NCBI RefSeq assembly: GCF_003994485.1
Contig: NZ_RZNJ01000002.1
Span: 1,383-41,330 of the forward strand
Source: Arsenicitalea aurantiaca
Lineage (GTDB): Bacteria; Pseudomonadota; Alphaproteobacteria; Rhizobiales; Devosiaceae
Reading direction: 5' to 3'
Length of the DNA: 39,948 nt
The notes beneath the pieces are model-generated. The model searched no databases and had not been told where the DNA came from. It was given only the letters and a program-made list of their open reading frames with translations. Of this stretch, positions 16,596 through 25,292 are shown piece by piece. Within the stretch, counting starts at the first letter, position 1. The number at the start of each line of letters is the position of its first letter. The position numbers and the translations under genes were made by a program.

Positions 16596-16605
16596 AAAAG
16601 AAGGT

Positions 16606-17312
16606 TGGAGTTCAGGCCCATCCCCTCCGCCACTTGCCATCGCGAAAGCGTTCTCCCGATCCGGCTCCGGCCGGATTTTCTCGTTGTTTTCGAGGGTTAT
16701 GCGGATCAGGCTGAGCACCTCACCTGCCGCCAGGAGGGCCGTAAGCGGTCTCTCCGTGCCTTTACTCTCCGGACCTGATGACTGCCATCATTTGGTGTTC
16801 AGCCCCCAAGTTTCTGATCGTCCTATAGTTTTCCGACTGGCGACAGCTGGTTGGCTTAGGGTTCCATCCGGCCTGCCATGGCGCTTGCGTCGAACTCATG
16901 CTTTACGGCGGCCTCATACCCGGCAGCCCATGCAAACAGAAGAGCGGTCGCAAGGGGCTGACATCGGTCTGTTTGGTTTTCAGGAGGATATTTGAGAGAA
17001 CCGACTTCCGGTAATCGATCATGTTTGTCGATCCTGGGCTCTAGACAGCGGCCACCAAGCCATCGCTCGCAGCGCGTCCGACCAACGACATCATCAGGGA
17101 TGCTGGATCGGGCAGGGAGGGTGCACCAGTGCCTGCGCAGAATTGCGGCCGATGCGTCGCGAAGCTTCGTTCGCAGCTCTCGCGCCGCTCTCACGAGGCC
17201 CCTCTCGAACCGGCTCGTGTAGCTCACATTAGGGAATGATCGCCACTTGCCTGCTGCCGGAACCTGGAGGCTCCGTCGCATATTTGTCCTTCAGGCACCA
17301 CGAGGGCGATCC
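16606..17312. other. Spacer with no convincing gene
   Basis: About 700 bp after the IS. A minus-strand open frame at 16856-17281 (141 codons) resembles no family I know and has a low-quality composition (many Arg, Cys and Trp, no clear ribosome-binding site), so I do not call it. A small hairpin ATCCGG-CTCCGG-CCGGAT followed by TTTTC at 16659-16680 could be a weak plus-strand terminator. The rest probably includes decayed sequence. Confidence 0.5.
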
Positions 17313-18107
17313 ATGACCGATGCGACAGTGACACGGAGAGGAAGCCAATTTTCAGGCCAGTTCGAGTGGGCGGGCCTCACTCTTGGCTTCGGCATCGGCG
17401 GCTTCTTCGATGGCATCCTTTTGCATCAGATTTTGCAGTGGCATCACCTGCTAAGTGGGGTCGAGCAGGCGCGGCAGGATATTCGCGTTCTTATTCTATG
17501 GGACGGCATCTTTCACGGGTTAATGTACGTCGTCGCCGGGATTGGCATTTGGCTACTCTGGCGATCGCGACAGGAATTTCCGGCTGCGGGCGCGGACCGC
17601 CGCCTGTTTGCCAATGCCCTGATTGGATTTGGGGCCTGGCACATCGTCGATAGCATCTTGTCGCATTGGATCCTCGGCATTCACCGCATCCGCATGGACG
17701 TAGACAATCCGCTGTTCTGGGATTTGCTCTGGTTCGGAGTGTTCGGCCTTGTGCCCACGTTCATCGGCTGGTTGGTGCGCCGGGGTGGGTCGGACAGCAG
17801 GCGTCACGTGATGAGTTCGCCCCACAGCCTTGTGGCTGCCACGCTCATCGCCGGGCCGCTTTCTGCTCTGCCGCCACCTGACCAATCGCAGGTGGTGGTC
17901 CTGTTCCGGCCCGACATTACCGAACAGCAGGTCGTTGCCGCCATTCGCGCAGCGAACGGCAGAATTATTGGCTCCGATGCGTCGGGGCAGATGTGGGCGG
18001 TGGACATGGCCTCAGGCGGAAATTCATCGGACTTCTATCGCCATGGGGCTCTGCTGGTAAGTAACTCCCTACTGCCCATCGGCTGTTTCAACTGGACCCG
18101 GGCATGA
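17313..18107 (+). CDS. DUF2243 membrane protein with C-terminal extension
   Basis: 264 aa. The DUF2243 core runs from about residue 20 to 165 with four helices and His-rich signatures: GFGIGGFFDGILLHQILQWHH, LWDGIFHGLMYV, and WHIVDSILSHWILGIHRIR. The many membrane-facing His residues suggest metal or haem contact, but the function is not known. From about residue 195 a small soluble region VVVLFRPDITEQQVVAAIRAANGRI resembles the alpha-beta domain seen in some anti-sigma and protease-associated proteins. The last 20 residues look unrelated, and the gene may be cut at its 3' end. Confidence 0.8.
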   Translation: MTDATVTRRGSQFSGQFEWAGLTLGFGIGGFFDGILLHQILQWHHLLSGVEQARQDIRVLILWDGIFHGLMYVVAGIGIWLLWRSRQEFPAAGADRRLFANALIGFGAWHIVDSILSHWILGIHRIRMDVDNPLFWDLLWFGVFGLVPTFIGWLVRRGGSDSRRHVMSSPHSLVAATLIAGPLSALPPPDQSQVVVLFRPDITEQQVVAAIRAANGRIIGSDASGQMWAVDMASGGNSSDFYRHGALLVSNSLLPIGCFNWTRA

Positions 18108-18532
18108 GATAGCGCTTGCTGCAGAGCCAGGATGCATGAACCGCTTGCTTACAATGCGCAACGATATGGTCATAAAGGTTCGGAAATCCCATCGGTCAGA
18201 AGATCTAGATTACTAACGCAACGGCGCGACCGGGGCCGAAAGCGGACTGGCCGGTTCTGGCTGAAAGCCGAAGAAAGCCGCCATTCAGCTGCCGACGCAA
18301 TTGCGGCCTTTTCCAGCCTAGATTACCGTGACCCGAAACCAGCCGTTCGAAAGGCAATTGGCGAAGCCAAAGCTGTGCGCCTGTCTTGCGCTTGCCGACC
18401 CGTTAAAGCATCAAGAAGCGAACACCTGACGAACTCTCGTGGTCCTGGTTCACGTTAGGAGCTCGTGAATTTGAACGGCTTGGGCAACTTCCCGGCCGAC
18501 TAGCTTGATCGGAGGAGGCCACACCGCTACCG
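18108..18532. other. Intergenic stretch with a dispersed repeat, no gene seen
   Basis: 425 bp without a credible coding region. It contains CCGAAAGCGGACTGGCCGG near 18236, related to copies near 22056 and 31137-31230. An AGGAGG-like ribosome-binding site (18510-18517) before the antiporter ATG is the only gene-linked signal at the right end. Confidence 0.55.
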
Positions 18533-20329
18533 ATGCTTGACCTGATTTTCCCCGCCTTCCTGATAGCAGCAGGCCTCGTCCTTGTGTCAGTCATGACCAG
18601 CGCGTTGGCGTTCAGGTTCGGTGCGCCCTTGCTCCTAGTTTTTCTCGGCATCGGCCTGCTCGCGGGTGAGGGTGGGCTTGGCATCTCCTATGACGATGCC
18701 GAGTCAGCCTATTTCATCGGCAGCCTGGCCCTGGCCATCATTCTTTTCGATTCGGGTTTCGACACGAAGCTGCGCTCGTTCCGCCAGGCGGCTGCCCCCG
18801 CCATCACCCTCGCCACGCTGGGGGTGGCGATGACCGCCGGACTTGTGGGCGTGGTTGCACATTACGTCTTCGGCCTGCCCTGGCTGGAGTCCTTCCTGCT
18901 CGGTGCCATCGTCGGCTCAACGGATGCCGCAGCCGTCTTCTTCCTGCTGCGCGTGGGCGGCATCACGATCCGCGACAATGTTCGCTCGACGCTGGAAGTG
19001 GAATCCGGCTCGAACGATCCCATGGCCATCTTTCTGACCGTCATGCTGCTTGAACTTATTCTTTCACAGGAGGCGCCTGGCGCTCTCTGGCAGGACCTGC
19101 TCTATGGCTTTGTCGTCCAGATGGGGCTGGGCATTCTCATGGGCATAGCGGGCGGCTACATCATCGTGGCCGCGGCGAAGCGCATCACGCTGGAGGGAGC
19201 GCTTTATCCCATCGGCGTCGTTTCGGCGGCGATTTGTCTCTTCGGTCTTGTCGGGATGCTGGGCGGCAGCGGCTTCCTAGCCGTCTTTGTGGCGGGGCTG
19301 GTAGCCGGCAACATGCGGATCACCGGCCATGTCGGGTTGCGGCGCTTTCTCGAAGGACTTACCTGGATCGCGCAGATCGCGATGTTTCTGACATTAGGCC
19401 TTTTTGCCACGCCGTCAGAGTTCCTCGACATCGCGCTGCCGGCGATCGCCGTGGCTATCGGGCTGACTTTCATATGCCGACCACTGGCGATATGGCTGTG
19501 CCTTCTGCCCTTCGGCTACCAGCGCAACGAGACCGCCTTCATCTCATGGGTGGGCCTGCGCGGAGCGGTCTCCATCCTGCTGGGCATCATCCCACTCGCC
19601 GGAGGCTTGGAGAACGGCCAGCAGCTCTTCAACGCCGCCTATATCATCGTTCTTACCTCGCTCTTGCTGCAAGGCTGGACGATCCGCCCGATGGCGAGGT
19701 GGCTCGGGCTCATCGTGCCTGCGAGGATCGGCCCGGTCGAGCGCGTGGGCCTCGACCTGCCAGGCAGGGCTGACCACGAACTGATCGTCTACCGCGTGGT
19801 CAAAGATAGTCCCGTGCTGCAGGGCGAGCGGCTTCCGCGATGGGCAAGACCTTCGCTTGTTGTGCGGGAAGGCCGCTCGATGCGCTATCAGTTTGCAGGC
19901 CGCCTGCAGGAGGGCGACCTCGTGTATATGTTCATCGCTCCGCAATATGTGCGCCTTCTCGACCGCCTGTTCGCCAGCCCCAAGAAACTGACGCAAGACG
20001 ATGCAGACTTTTTCGGAAAGTTCAGCCTCGATCCGGCCAAGCCCGTCTCGGCTCTGGTCGATGCCTATGGTCTGCGGGCGGTGCCGGAACAGCATCTGGA
20101 CCATTCGATCGCCGACTTCATGAAACAGCGCCTTGGCGGTACCGCCGAGGTTGGCGACAGGGTCAATTGTGGCAGTGTCGATCTCGTCGTTCGCGACATC
20201 GGCACGCAGGGCGAGATCAAGGAGGTTGGCCTGGCCGTCGATCAGATGGAATCACAACCTCACATCCCCCTTTTCCTGAGCGGCGGAGAGATCTGGAACT
20301 GGATCAAGAAGAGGACTGGCAGCGGATGA
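18533..20329 (+). CDS. nhaP2: Potassium/proton antiporter, CvrA/NhaP2 type
   Basis: 598 aa. The N-terminal CPA1 exchanger has about 12 helices with the signature T130-D131 (GSTDAAAVFFLLR) and the essential N161-D162 pair in ESGSNDPMAIFL. After it come a TrkA_C-type domain (about 400-480, GDLVYMFIAP) and a CorC/HlyC-type C-terminal domain (about 500-580, VGDRVNCGSVDLVVRDI). This three-part layout is that of NhaP2/CvrA, which expel K+ (or Na+) for protons across the inner membrane. A Usp gene and an EIIA-type gene follow, suggesting a potassium or energy-stress module. Confidence 0.92.
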   Translation: MLDLIFPAFLIAAGLVLVSVMTSALAFRFGAPLLLVFLGIGLLAGEGGLGISYDDAESAYFIGSLALAIILFDSGFDTKLRSFRQAAAPAITLATLGVAMTAGLVGVVAHYVFGLPWLESFLLGAIVGSTDAAAVFFLLRVGGITIRDNVRSTLEVESGSNDPMAIFLTVMLLELILSQEAPGALWQDLLYGFVVQMGLGILMGIAGGYIIVAAAKRITLEGALYPIGVVSAAICLFGLVGMLGGSGFLAVFVAGLVAGNMRITGHVGLRRFLEGLTWIAQIAMFLTLGLFATPSEFLDIALPAIAVAIGLTFICRPLAIWLCLLPFGYQRNETAFISWVGLRGAVSILLGIIPLAGGLENGQQLFNAAYIIVLTSLLLQGWTIRPMARWLGLIVPARIGPVERVGLDLPGRADHELIVYRVVKDSPVLQGERLPRWARPSLVVREGRSMRYQFAGRLQEGDLVYMFIAPQYVRLLDRLFASPKKLTQDDADFFGKFSLDPAKPVSALVDAYGLRAVPEQHLDHSIADFMKQRLGGTAEVGDRVNCGSVDLVVRDIGTQGEIKEVGLAVDQMESQPHIPLFLSGGEIWNWIKKRTGSG

Positions 20330-20366
20330 ATACGCACACCCATTTCCGATGCACAGGCGATGTGAC

Positions 20367-21245
20367 ATGACAATGCAAAGGGGCCTCAACGAGCGAGAAG
20401 CTCTCTCCATTCTGGCCATTGCTTCATTGGAAGGTGATGACTGGAACGCCGTCGACAGGGCAGCGGCACTGGCCAGACGCTGGAAGGGTCGCCTCATCGT
20501 CGTCAAAACGATGGACGATCGCCAGCTGTCGGATGCCGAGCGCCCCTCAATCAAGGATAGCATTGAACGCCGCATCGCAGAGCGCGGCCCCTCGGCCCCG
20601 GTCGAGGTGATAAGTGGAGCCGCATATTCCAGCGAAGCCATTCTCGAAGCTGTAAAGCAAATCGCCCCTGATCTCGTCGTCATGGCACCATCGATCGGGT
20701 GGGCAATGGGAACCCTGATCGCTACGGCACCAGAAGCGGTTGTCGCAGTAACGAGATGTCCTGTGCTCGTTGCGAGGTCTGGTTCAAAGGAATACGCCAG
20801 CGGGCTTATGGCATCTGACCTTTCCGGATCATGCGTGGAGGCGATGGGGCACATCGAACGCTTGGACCTTATCCCTGTCGATCATCTGACCGTGCTCCAT
20901 GCCTACAGCCCGCTCAACGAAACGATGGTCACCTATGCGGGTGTCGATGCGAAAGAGGTTGAACGGATTTCCGTCGCAGCAGAAGCCAAGGCGATAGACG
21001 ATCTGAATGTGTTCATCGATCGGTGCGGCCTGTCAGGAAAAGTCCGCGCAAGAACAAGCAAGGCCCCTCCTGCGGCAGCAGTGCTTGAGGAAGCCGCATC
21101 GATCGCGGCCGATCTGATCGTTCTTGGCTCAAGCCGACGTGGAAGCTTCGCAAGATTTCTAATGGGCAGCACTGTGGGCGAGGTTCTGGCTGGCGCGCAG
21201 TGCGATGTCATCGCCGCGCCCGGGTCTGAAGATGCCCGGGACTAG
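20367..21245 (+). CDS. Tandem universal stress protein
   Basis: 292 aa with two Usp domains. Domain one (about 14-140) has LSILAIASLEGDDW, DLVVMAPSIGWAMG and the VTRCPVLVAR end; domain two ends with ADLIVLGSSRRGSFARFLMGSTVGEVL, a good ATP-binding G-x2-G-x9-G-S/T pattern. In domain one the glycine motif is degenerate (APSIGWAMGTLIATAPEAV), so only the second half may bind nucleotide. ATG 20367 is used; an in-frame ATG lies at 20349. It follows the antiporter by 37 bp. Role: stress survival, possibly antiporter regulation (inference). Confidence 0.85.
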   Translation: MTMQRGLNEREALSILAIASLEGDDWNAVDRAAALARRWKGRLIVVKTMDDRQLSDAERPSIKDSIERRIAERGPSAPVEVISGAAYSSEAILEAVKQIAPDLVVMAPSIGWAMGTLIATAPEAVVAVTRCPVLVARSGSKEYASGLMASDLSGSCVEAMGHIERLDLIPVDHLTVLHAYSPLNETMVTYAGVDAKEVERISVAAEAKAIDDLNVFIDRCGLSGKVRARTSKAPPAAAVLEEAASIAADLIVLGSSRRGSFARFLMGSTVGEVLAGAQCDVIAAPGSEDARD

Positions 21246-21255
21246 CGCAAAAAGA

Positions 21256-21285
21256 GGCCGCAGCGGTATCGAGCATGCTGCGGCC
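21256..21285. terminator. Perfect 9-bp stem-loop after the Usp gene
   Basis: GGCCGCAGC (21256-21264) pairs with GCTGCGGCC (21277-21285) over a 12-base loop, 11 bp after the Usp stop. On the plus strand no T-run follows. On the minus strand a TCTTTTTG tract follows, so as an intrinsic terminator it would work best for minus-strand transcripts; on the plus strand it may stabilise the mRNA end. Confidence 0.5.
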
Positions 21286-21410
21286 AAGGGGAACGAATGC
21301 AAAACCTATCAACGCGCGAGCGATGAGTCCAATTCACGGGTTGGATCGGCTGATCGCTTTTCATTTTCGAACGTTGTATGGAGGCGCCAATATGAACAAC
21401 GGTGATACCA

Positions 21411-21872
21411 ATGGCCCTGTCTGAGCTGCTGTCTCTTGGCCGCGTTCTGATCGACGTACCGGACTGCAAGCGTCGCGAAGTCATCAACCTGCTGGCGGAA
21501 TGTTTTGCAGCCGATTTGGGAGGGGAACCGCCTGGCTATGCCGAACCACTGCTTGAACGGGAAAAGCTTGGCTCCACGGCCATCGGCAAAGGCATCGCGC
21601 TTCCCCACGGCAAAATGGCTGCTTTGAAGCGACCTGCTGCAGCGGTGGCGGTGCTGAAGCAGAAGTGCAAATTTCCGACACCTGACAATGTGGACGTCGA
21701 CATCGTTATCGCTTTCCTCTCTCCCGATGGCCCCCCTCAGGATGTGGCGCGAATTGGCGACATCGTCAGGGAACTGCGCGATGGAAATGTGGTGGACGCT
21801 TTCCGCTCGGCGGAGACACCAGAGCAGTTGATCCAGGCACTCCAGGGCACCGGAACCCGTCCAGGTCGGTAG
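21411..21872 (+). CDS. ptsN: PTS EIIA-Ntr-like phosphocarrier
   Basis: 153 aa, an EIIA domain of the fructose/nitrogen type: ISLAREVL-like start, LLEREKLGSTAIGKGIALPHGK with the phosphorylated His in ALPHGK (about residue 67), and VDIVIAFLSPDGPPQDVARIG. It accepts phosphate from NPr in the PTS-Ntr system. In Proteobacteria EIIA-Ntr controls K+ transport and stress responses (family knowledge), which suits its place after a K+/H+ antiporter and a Usp. The start choice is uncertain: GTG 21402 is in frame just upstream, and the best AGG-type site lies at 21380, before ATG 21392 in another frame. Confidence 0.88.
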   Translation: MALSELLSLGRVLIDVPDCKRREVINLLAECFAADLGGEPPGYAEPLLEREKLGSTAIGKGIALPHGKMAALKRPAAAVAVLKQKCKFPTPDNVDVDIVIAFLSPDGPPQDVARIGDIVRELRDGNVVDAFRSAETPEQLIQALQGTGTRPGR

Positions 21873-22534
21873 ACGACGGTCAGGAGTTTGGTGACTGCGG
21901 GCAGAGCCGGCTGCCGTGCTAAGCATGCGTCGAAGCGCATTACGGATCGAACAGCTGGTTTCCCAAGTTCGCCGCCGAATTGCTGACCGTCCGAAAACCA
22001 CCCCATGCCAGCCGTCCAGTCAGGGATCCGGTTACCGCAGTAACGGCGCAATCGGGGCCGAAAGCGGTCTGTCCGCTCCTGACAACAGACATTGGAAAGC
22101 AGCCACCAGCATACTTGCGCGCTACTGGCCCATTTGGGCCGGCTATCCCTCACTACCCGCTCGGCGGGCGTTCTCGTCTTAGTGGATTAGTCGTCATTTG
22201 GGCTCTGGTACCGGACAGTGTGGGGCGCGGTAGATGGAGAGCCGCTGATGAAAAAACTGTTGCCACAGCTATTATGAACGGAGCCCGCATCCGCCTCGCC
22301 ATGCGCCAGGCCGCTGGCAGAAAAACGTTTCGTCTGCAGCTGACTCTGAATAAAAAACCTATCGTTCGACCTTCTCAGACGAGCGGGGTCGCTAGTCGCC
22401 GTCTCCACCGTACTTGCGGAGGGAGTATTAGCCCCATCGGGTTGCTGGTCATTTGGGCATTCTTCGGCCAAGAACGACTAGGTAATGCATTTCAAGTCCG
22501 GCTATGGGCAGCGCAATCCTTTCAGCATGACCGT
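21873..22534. other. Intergenic stretch, no gene seen
   Basis: About 660 bp between convergent genes (ptsN-like on plus, CBS on minus). Open frames here have no family features. It contains the dispersed repeat CCGAAAGCGGTCTGTCCGCT near 22058 and two copies of GTCATTTGGGC (22191 and 22450). Probably decayed sequence and repeats. Confidence 0.55.
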
Positions 22535-22939
22535 CTACCGCCACTGGCTGCTCAGTGAATGCAGCACATCGGTCCGGCTGACCTGGCCCACGAAACGCCC
22601 GCTACGCAGCACCGGGAAGCGTCTAAATGAACTTGCGATCATGACCTCGCAGGCGCTGACGAGGTCGAGGTCCGCTTCCATGGTCTGGGGATCGGGAGTC
22701 ATGTAGTCTGCGACCGTCCCGCCCCACTGGCGATAATAGGAGGCGCTGAGCGCGGCCTTGAGGCAGTCGCGCTTGGACAGGACGCCGACCAGTTCGCCTT
22801 CCGCATCGAGAACGGATGCGCCGGAAACTCCGGTCTCCATCAGAATGGAAATGGCGCGCACGATTTCAATTCCAGGCGCGAGGGTCACGAGATCGGTCTT
22901 CATGACATCGCCAACGCGCGGCAAGGCCAATTCGGTCAT
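22535..22939 (-). CDS. CBS-pair domain protein, last gene of the nqr operon
   Basis: 134 aa made of two CBS motifs: VGDVMKTDLVTLAPGIEIVRAISILMETGVSGASVLDAEGELVGVLSKRDCL, and VADYMTPDPQTMEADLDLVSACEVMIASSFRRFPVLRSGRFVGQVSRTDVL in shortened form here by position 74-128. CBS pairs bind adenine nucleotides and tune partner proteins. Its start overlaps the nqrM stop (ATGA), so it belongs to the Na+-NQR operon; it may sense AMP, ATP or NAD(H) to adjust the pump. That role is inference. Confidence 0.9.
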   Translation of the reverse strand: MTELALPRVGDVMKTDLVTLAPGIEIVRAISILMETGVSGASVLDAEGELVGVLSKRDCLKAALSASYYRQWGGTVADYMTPDPQTMEADLDLVSACEVMIASSFRRFPVLRSGRFVGQVSRTDVLHSLSSQWR

Positions 22940-23097
22940 GCCCGATCCTCTTCTCGGTTGGGGCAGGCATGGCAGGCGCCGCCGCAGACAATGCCGCCGC
23001 AGGAGCCCCTGAGCGCCGGACGCCCAAAGACCAGGCCCAGGCCGAGGGCGGCAACGGCGAGGACGGCAAGCAGTGTAGCGGCGATCATGGTCTGCAT
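22936..23097 (-). CDS. nqrM: Na+-NQR maturation protein NqrM
   Basis: 53 aa, easily missed. One N-terminal helix (MIAATLLAVLAVAALGLGLVFG) is followed by GSCGGIVCGGACHACP, with four cysteines (C33, C38, C42, C45) in the place of the conserved NqrM cysteines. NqrM delivers iron to the Cys4 site of NqrD/NqrE. It lies 9 bp after apbE and overlaps the CBS gene by 4 bp. ApbE plus NqrM together mark a true NQR and not an RNF complex. Confidence 0.88.
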   Translation of the reverse strand: MQTMIAATLLAVLAVAALGLGLVFGRPALRGSCGGIVCGGACHACPNREEDRA

Positions 23098-23106
23098 GAC
23101 GGGGTC

Positions 23107-24069
23107 CTATGCGTGAACGAGCGCGGTGAAAGCGCGACTGGAGACGGCTTCGACGCCGCCTTCGGAATTGCGCAGGAGGAACAGCGCCGCCAGTCCGTGC
23201 CGTTCTGCAAATGCGGGGCCCCTATCGGGTCCAAGGACGAAAAGGGCGGTGGCGAGCCCATCCGCGGTCATGGCCGAGCGATCGACCACAGATACCGAGG
23301 CGAGCCTGGTGTGCACCGGTTGATCCGACCGGGGGTCGATGAGGTGACTGTAGCGCCGTCCGGCGGTCTCATAGGCATTGATGGCGTCGCCCGAAGTGGC
23401 GATGGCAAGATCAGACGCGGCGAACTGGGTGTGGATGCCGCCGTCGAGCGGATCGGAAATGCCCACCAGCCAGCCATTCCTGCCCGTTTGCTGGCCCGAC
23501 GCCAGGAGTTCCCCGCCGATATCGATCAGGAAATGGCGATGTCCGGCGTGACGGAGATGAGCGGCGACGAGGTCCAATGCGTAGCCCTTGGCGATGCCGC
23601 AAAGGTCCATCGAGAGCGCAGCATCCGCCTTGCCAAGGGTGAGGCTGGAGCAGGACAGCGCTGTGTAATCACCCACGCGCCCGCCCCTGATCGGGCCGAA
23701 GCCGTAGCGGCCGACGAGGGGGCCCACTGTCGGATCGAAGGCGCCATCGCTCAGCGCTGCGATGCGCAGGGCTTCCGCGCAGACCCTGGCAAGATCGGGC
23801 CCCGCCGCAAAGGCGCCGGCAGCAGCGCAATTAAAAGCGGAAATCTCGCTGTCGGCCCGAAAGGGGCTCATGGCGCGGTCGACGCGATCGAGGATGTCCA
23901 CGATCTCGCCAGGAAGCCGCTCATCGATGCCGCCCGGCAGAAGAATCGACCATCCGGTGCCGAAGGCGCGTCCCGAAAGGCGGATGGTCTCCTCCCCGCT
24001 GGCCTGCACTGCCGCCAGCACGCCCAAACCTGCCAGACCGGATAAAACCTGCCGTCGCGTGATCGTCAT
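23107..24069 (-). CDS. apbE: FAD:protein FMN transferase (ApbE)
   Basis: 320 aa with a Tat-like or lipoprotein-free signal (MTITRRQVLSGLAGLGVLAAV, twin Arg at 5-6). ApbE signatures are GTGWSILLPGG, MSPFRADSEISAFN, DLCGIAKGYALDLVA and HFLIDIGGELLASGQ. It covalently attaches FMN from FAD to Thr/Ser of NqrB and NqrC in the periplasmic face. It starts 2 bp after the nqrF stop, with nqrM next. Confidence 0.95.
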   Translation of the reverse strand: MTITRRQVLSGLAGLGVLAAVQASGEETIRLSGRAFGTGWSILLPGGIDERLPGEIVDILDRVDRAMSPFRADSEISAFNCAAAGAFAAGPDLARVCAEALRIAALSDGAFDPTVGPLVGRYGFGPIRGGRVGDYTALSCSSLTLGKADAALSMDLCGIAKGYALDLVAAHLRHAGHRHFLIDIGGELLASGQQTGRNGWLVGISDPLDGGIHTQFAASDLAIATSGDAINAYETAGRRYSHLIDPRSDQPVHTRLASVSVVDRSAMTADGLATALFVLGPDRGPAFAERHGLAALFLLRNSEGGVEAVSSRAFTALVHA

Positions 24070-24071
24070 GG

Positions 24072-25292
24072 TCAGATCCCGAAATCGTCGTTGAAGATGG
24101 CGTCACGCTCGACGCCGCAATCGTCGAGCATGGCATAGACGGCCTGGATCATAAGCGGAGGGCCGCAAAGGTAATATTCGCAGTCTTCGGGCGCTGCATG
24201 GTTCTTGAGATAGGCATCATAGACCACGTCGTGAACAAAGCCCGTAGCCCCCTGCCAGTGGTCACCCGAGGCGGGGTCGGACAGGGCTGGCGTCCAGGTA
24301 AAATTGGGGAAATGGCGCGCCAGATCGTCGAATTCCTCGACATAGAACAGTTCGGCGCGGGAGCGCGCGCCATACCAGAAACTGATCTTGCGGGTGGTGC
24401 CCAGCCGTTCGAGCTGGTCGGCAATGATGGCGCGCAGCGGCGCCATGCCGACGCCGCCACCGATGAAGACCATTTCCTTTTGCGTGTCCTGCGCGCCGAA
24501 ATGACCATAGGGGCCGGCAAGTTCGACCAGGTCGCCCGGCTGGCGACCGAACAGCCAGGAGGAAACGGCTCCGGGTGGTGCATTGGGCAGTGCCGGGGGC
24601 GGCGTAGCGAGACGGATATTGAGGACGATCAAGCCTCTATCGGCCGGACGGCTGGCGACGGAATAGGCGCGGGATACGGGCTCGGCGCTCCGGGCGACGA
24701 GATCGTCCAGCCCCATGCTGGTCCATTGGGCCCGGTGGTCCTGGGGGATATCGAGTTCGGTAAACGGCAGTTCGTAAGGCGGCGCCGTGACCTGCACGAA
24801 CCCCCCGGCGGTAAAATCAAAGTTGGCATCATCCGGAACCGTGAGGACGATTTCGCGGATAAGCGGGGTGAGGGCGCGCACCGAGTGCACCTTGCAGACC
24901 ATGGTCGACACATCGAGCATGGCTTCGTCCACCGTGACGCCCATGTCATGACGCACGACGATCTGGCAGGCGAGACGCGTGCCGCCGCGCAGTTCGGCGG
25001 GCGAAAGGCGGGCGGCTTCGGTGGGGAGCGGTGCACCGGCGCCCTCGAGGCCGCTGACCCGGCAAAGGCCGCAGGTTCCGGCACCTGCGCATGCGGAGGG
25101 CACGGCGATGCCATTGGCATTGAGGATATCGAGCAGCTTGAGATTGGCCGCGCCAGGGACGCTCCGCCCGCCATTGACGGTAATGGTCACCGGGCGCGCC
25201 GGCAGCAGGATTTGCCGGGCGCTATGCAATACGAGTGCCAGCGCGACCAGCAGCAGGGAAAGGAAAAGGAGCCCGAGCAGGATGTCGATCAT
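24072..25292 (-). CDS. nqrF: Na+-NQR subunit F (NADH dehydrogenase flavoprotein)
   Basis: 406 aa: one N-terminal helix (about residues 3-22), a 2Fe-2S ferredoxin domain with C68, C74, C77 and C109, an FAD domain with R208-AYS, and an NADH domain with FIGGGVGMAPLRA (277-288) and a CGPPLMIQA end. It oxidises NADH and passes electrons to the 2Fe-2S centre and on to the membrane subunits. Its start overlaps the nqrE stop by 4 bp. Length is normal for the family. Confidence 0.97.
   Translation of the reverse strand: MIDILLGLLFLSLLLVALALVLHSARQILLPARPVTITVNGGRSVPGAANLKLLDILNANGIAVPSACAGAGTCGLCRVSGLEGAGAPLPTEAARLSPAELRGGTRLACQIVVRHDMGVTVDEAMLDVSTMVCKVHSVRALTPLIREIVLTVPDDANFDFTAGGFVQVTAPPYELPFTELDIPQDHRAQWTSMGLDDLVARSAEPVSRAYSVASRPADRGLIVLNIRLATPPPALPNAPPGAVSSWLFGRQPGDLVELAGPYGHFGAQDTQKEMVFIGGGVGMAPLRAIIADQLERLGTTRKISFWYGARSRAELFYVEEFDDLARHFPNFTWTPALSDPASGDHWQGATGFVHDVVYDAYLKNHAAPEDCEYYLCGPPLMIQAVYAMLDDCGVERDAIFNDDFGI

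Larger units (their letters stand above)
15220..16602 (+). mobile_element. IS110-family insertion sequence, IS1111-type, apparently complete
   Basis: An IS110-family transposase gene is flanked by perfect 13-bp subterminal inverted repeats GTGGATGCCGCTC (15226-15238) and GAGCGGCATCCAC (16583-16595). Subterminal inverted repeats are the mark of the IS1111 group, whereas IS110-group elements lack them. True tips should lie a few bases outside the repeats, so the ends given are approximate. The noncoding 3' part (16335-16582) is long, as expected for a group that keeps its bridge RNA 3' of the transposase. It sits just after the SLC13 gene without disrupting it. Confidence 0.85.

Noticed and set aside
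16856-17281. Minus-strand 141-codon frame in the spacer after the IS1111-type element
   Set aside because: No recognisable family, unusual composition, no partner gene; left as unassigned spacer.
22187-22471. Minus-strand 94-codon frame between ptsN and the CBS gene
   Set aside because: No family features and overlaps repeat-like intergenic DNA.
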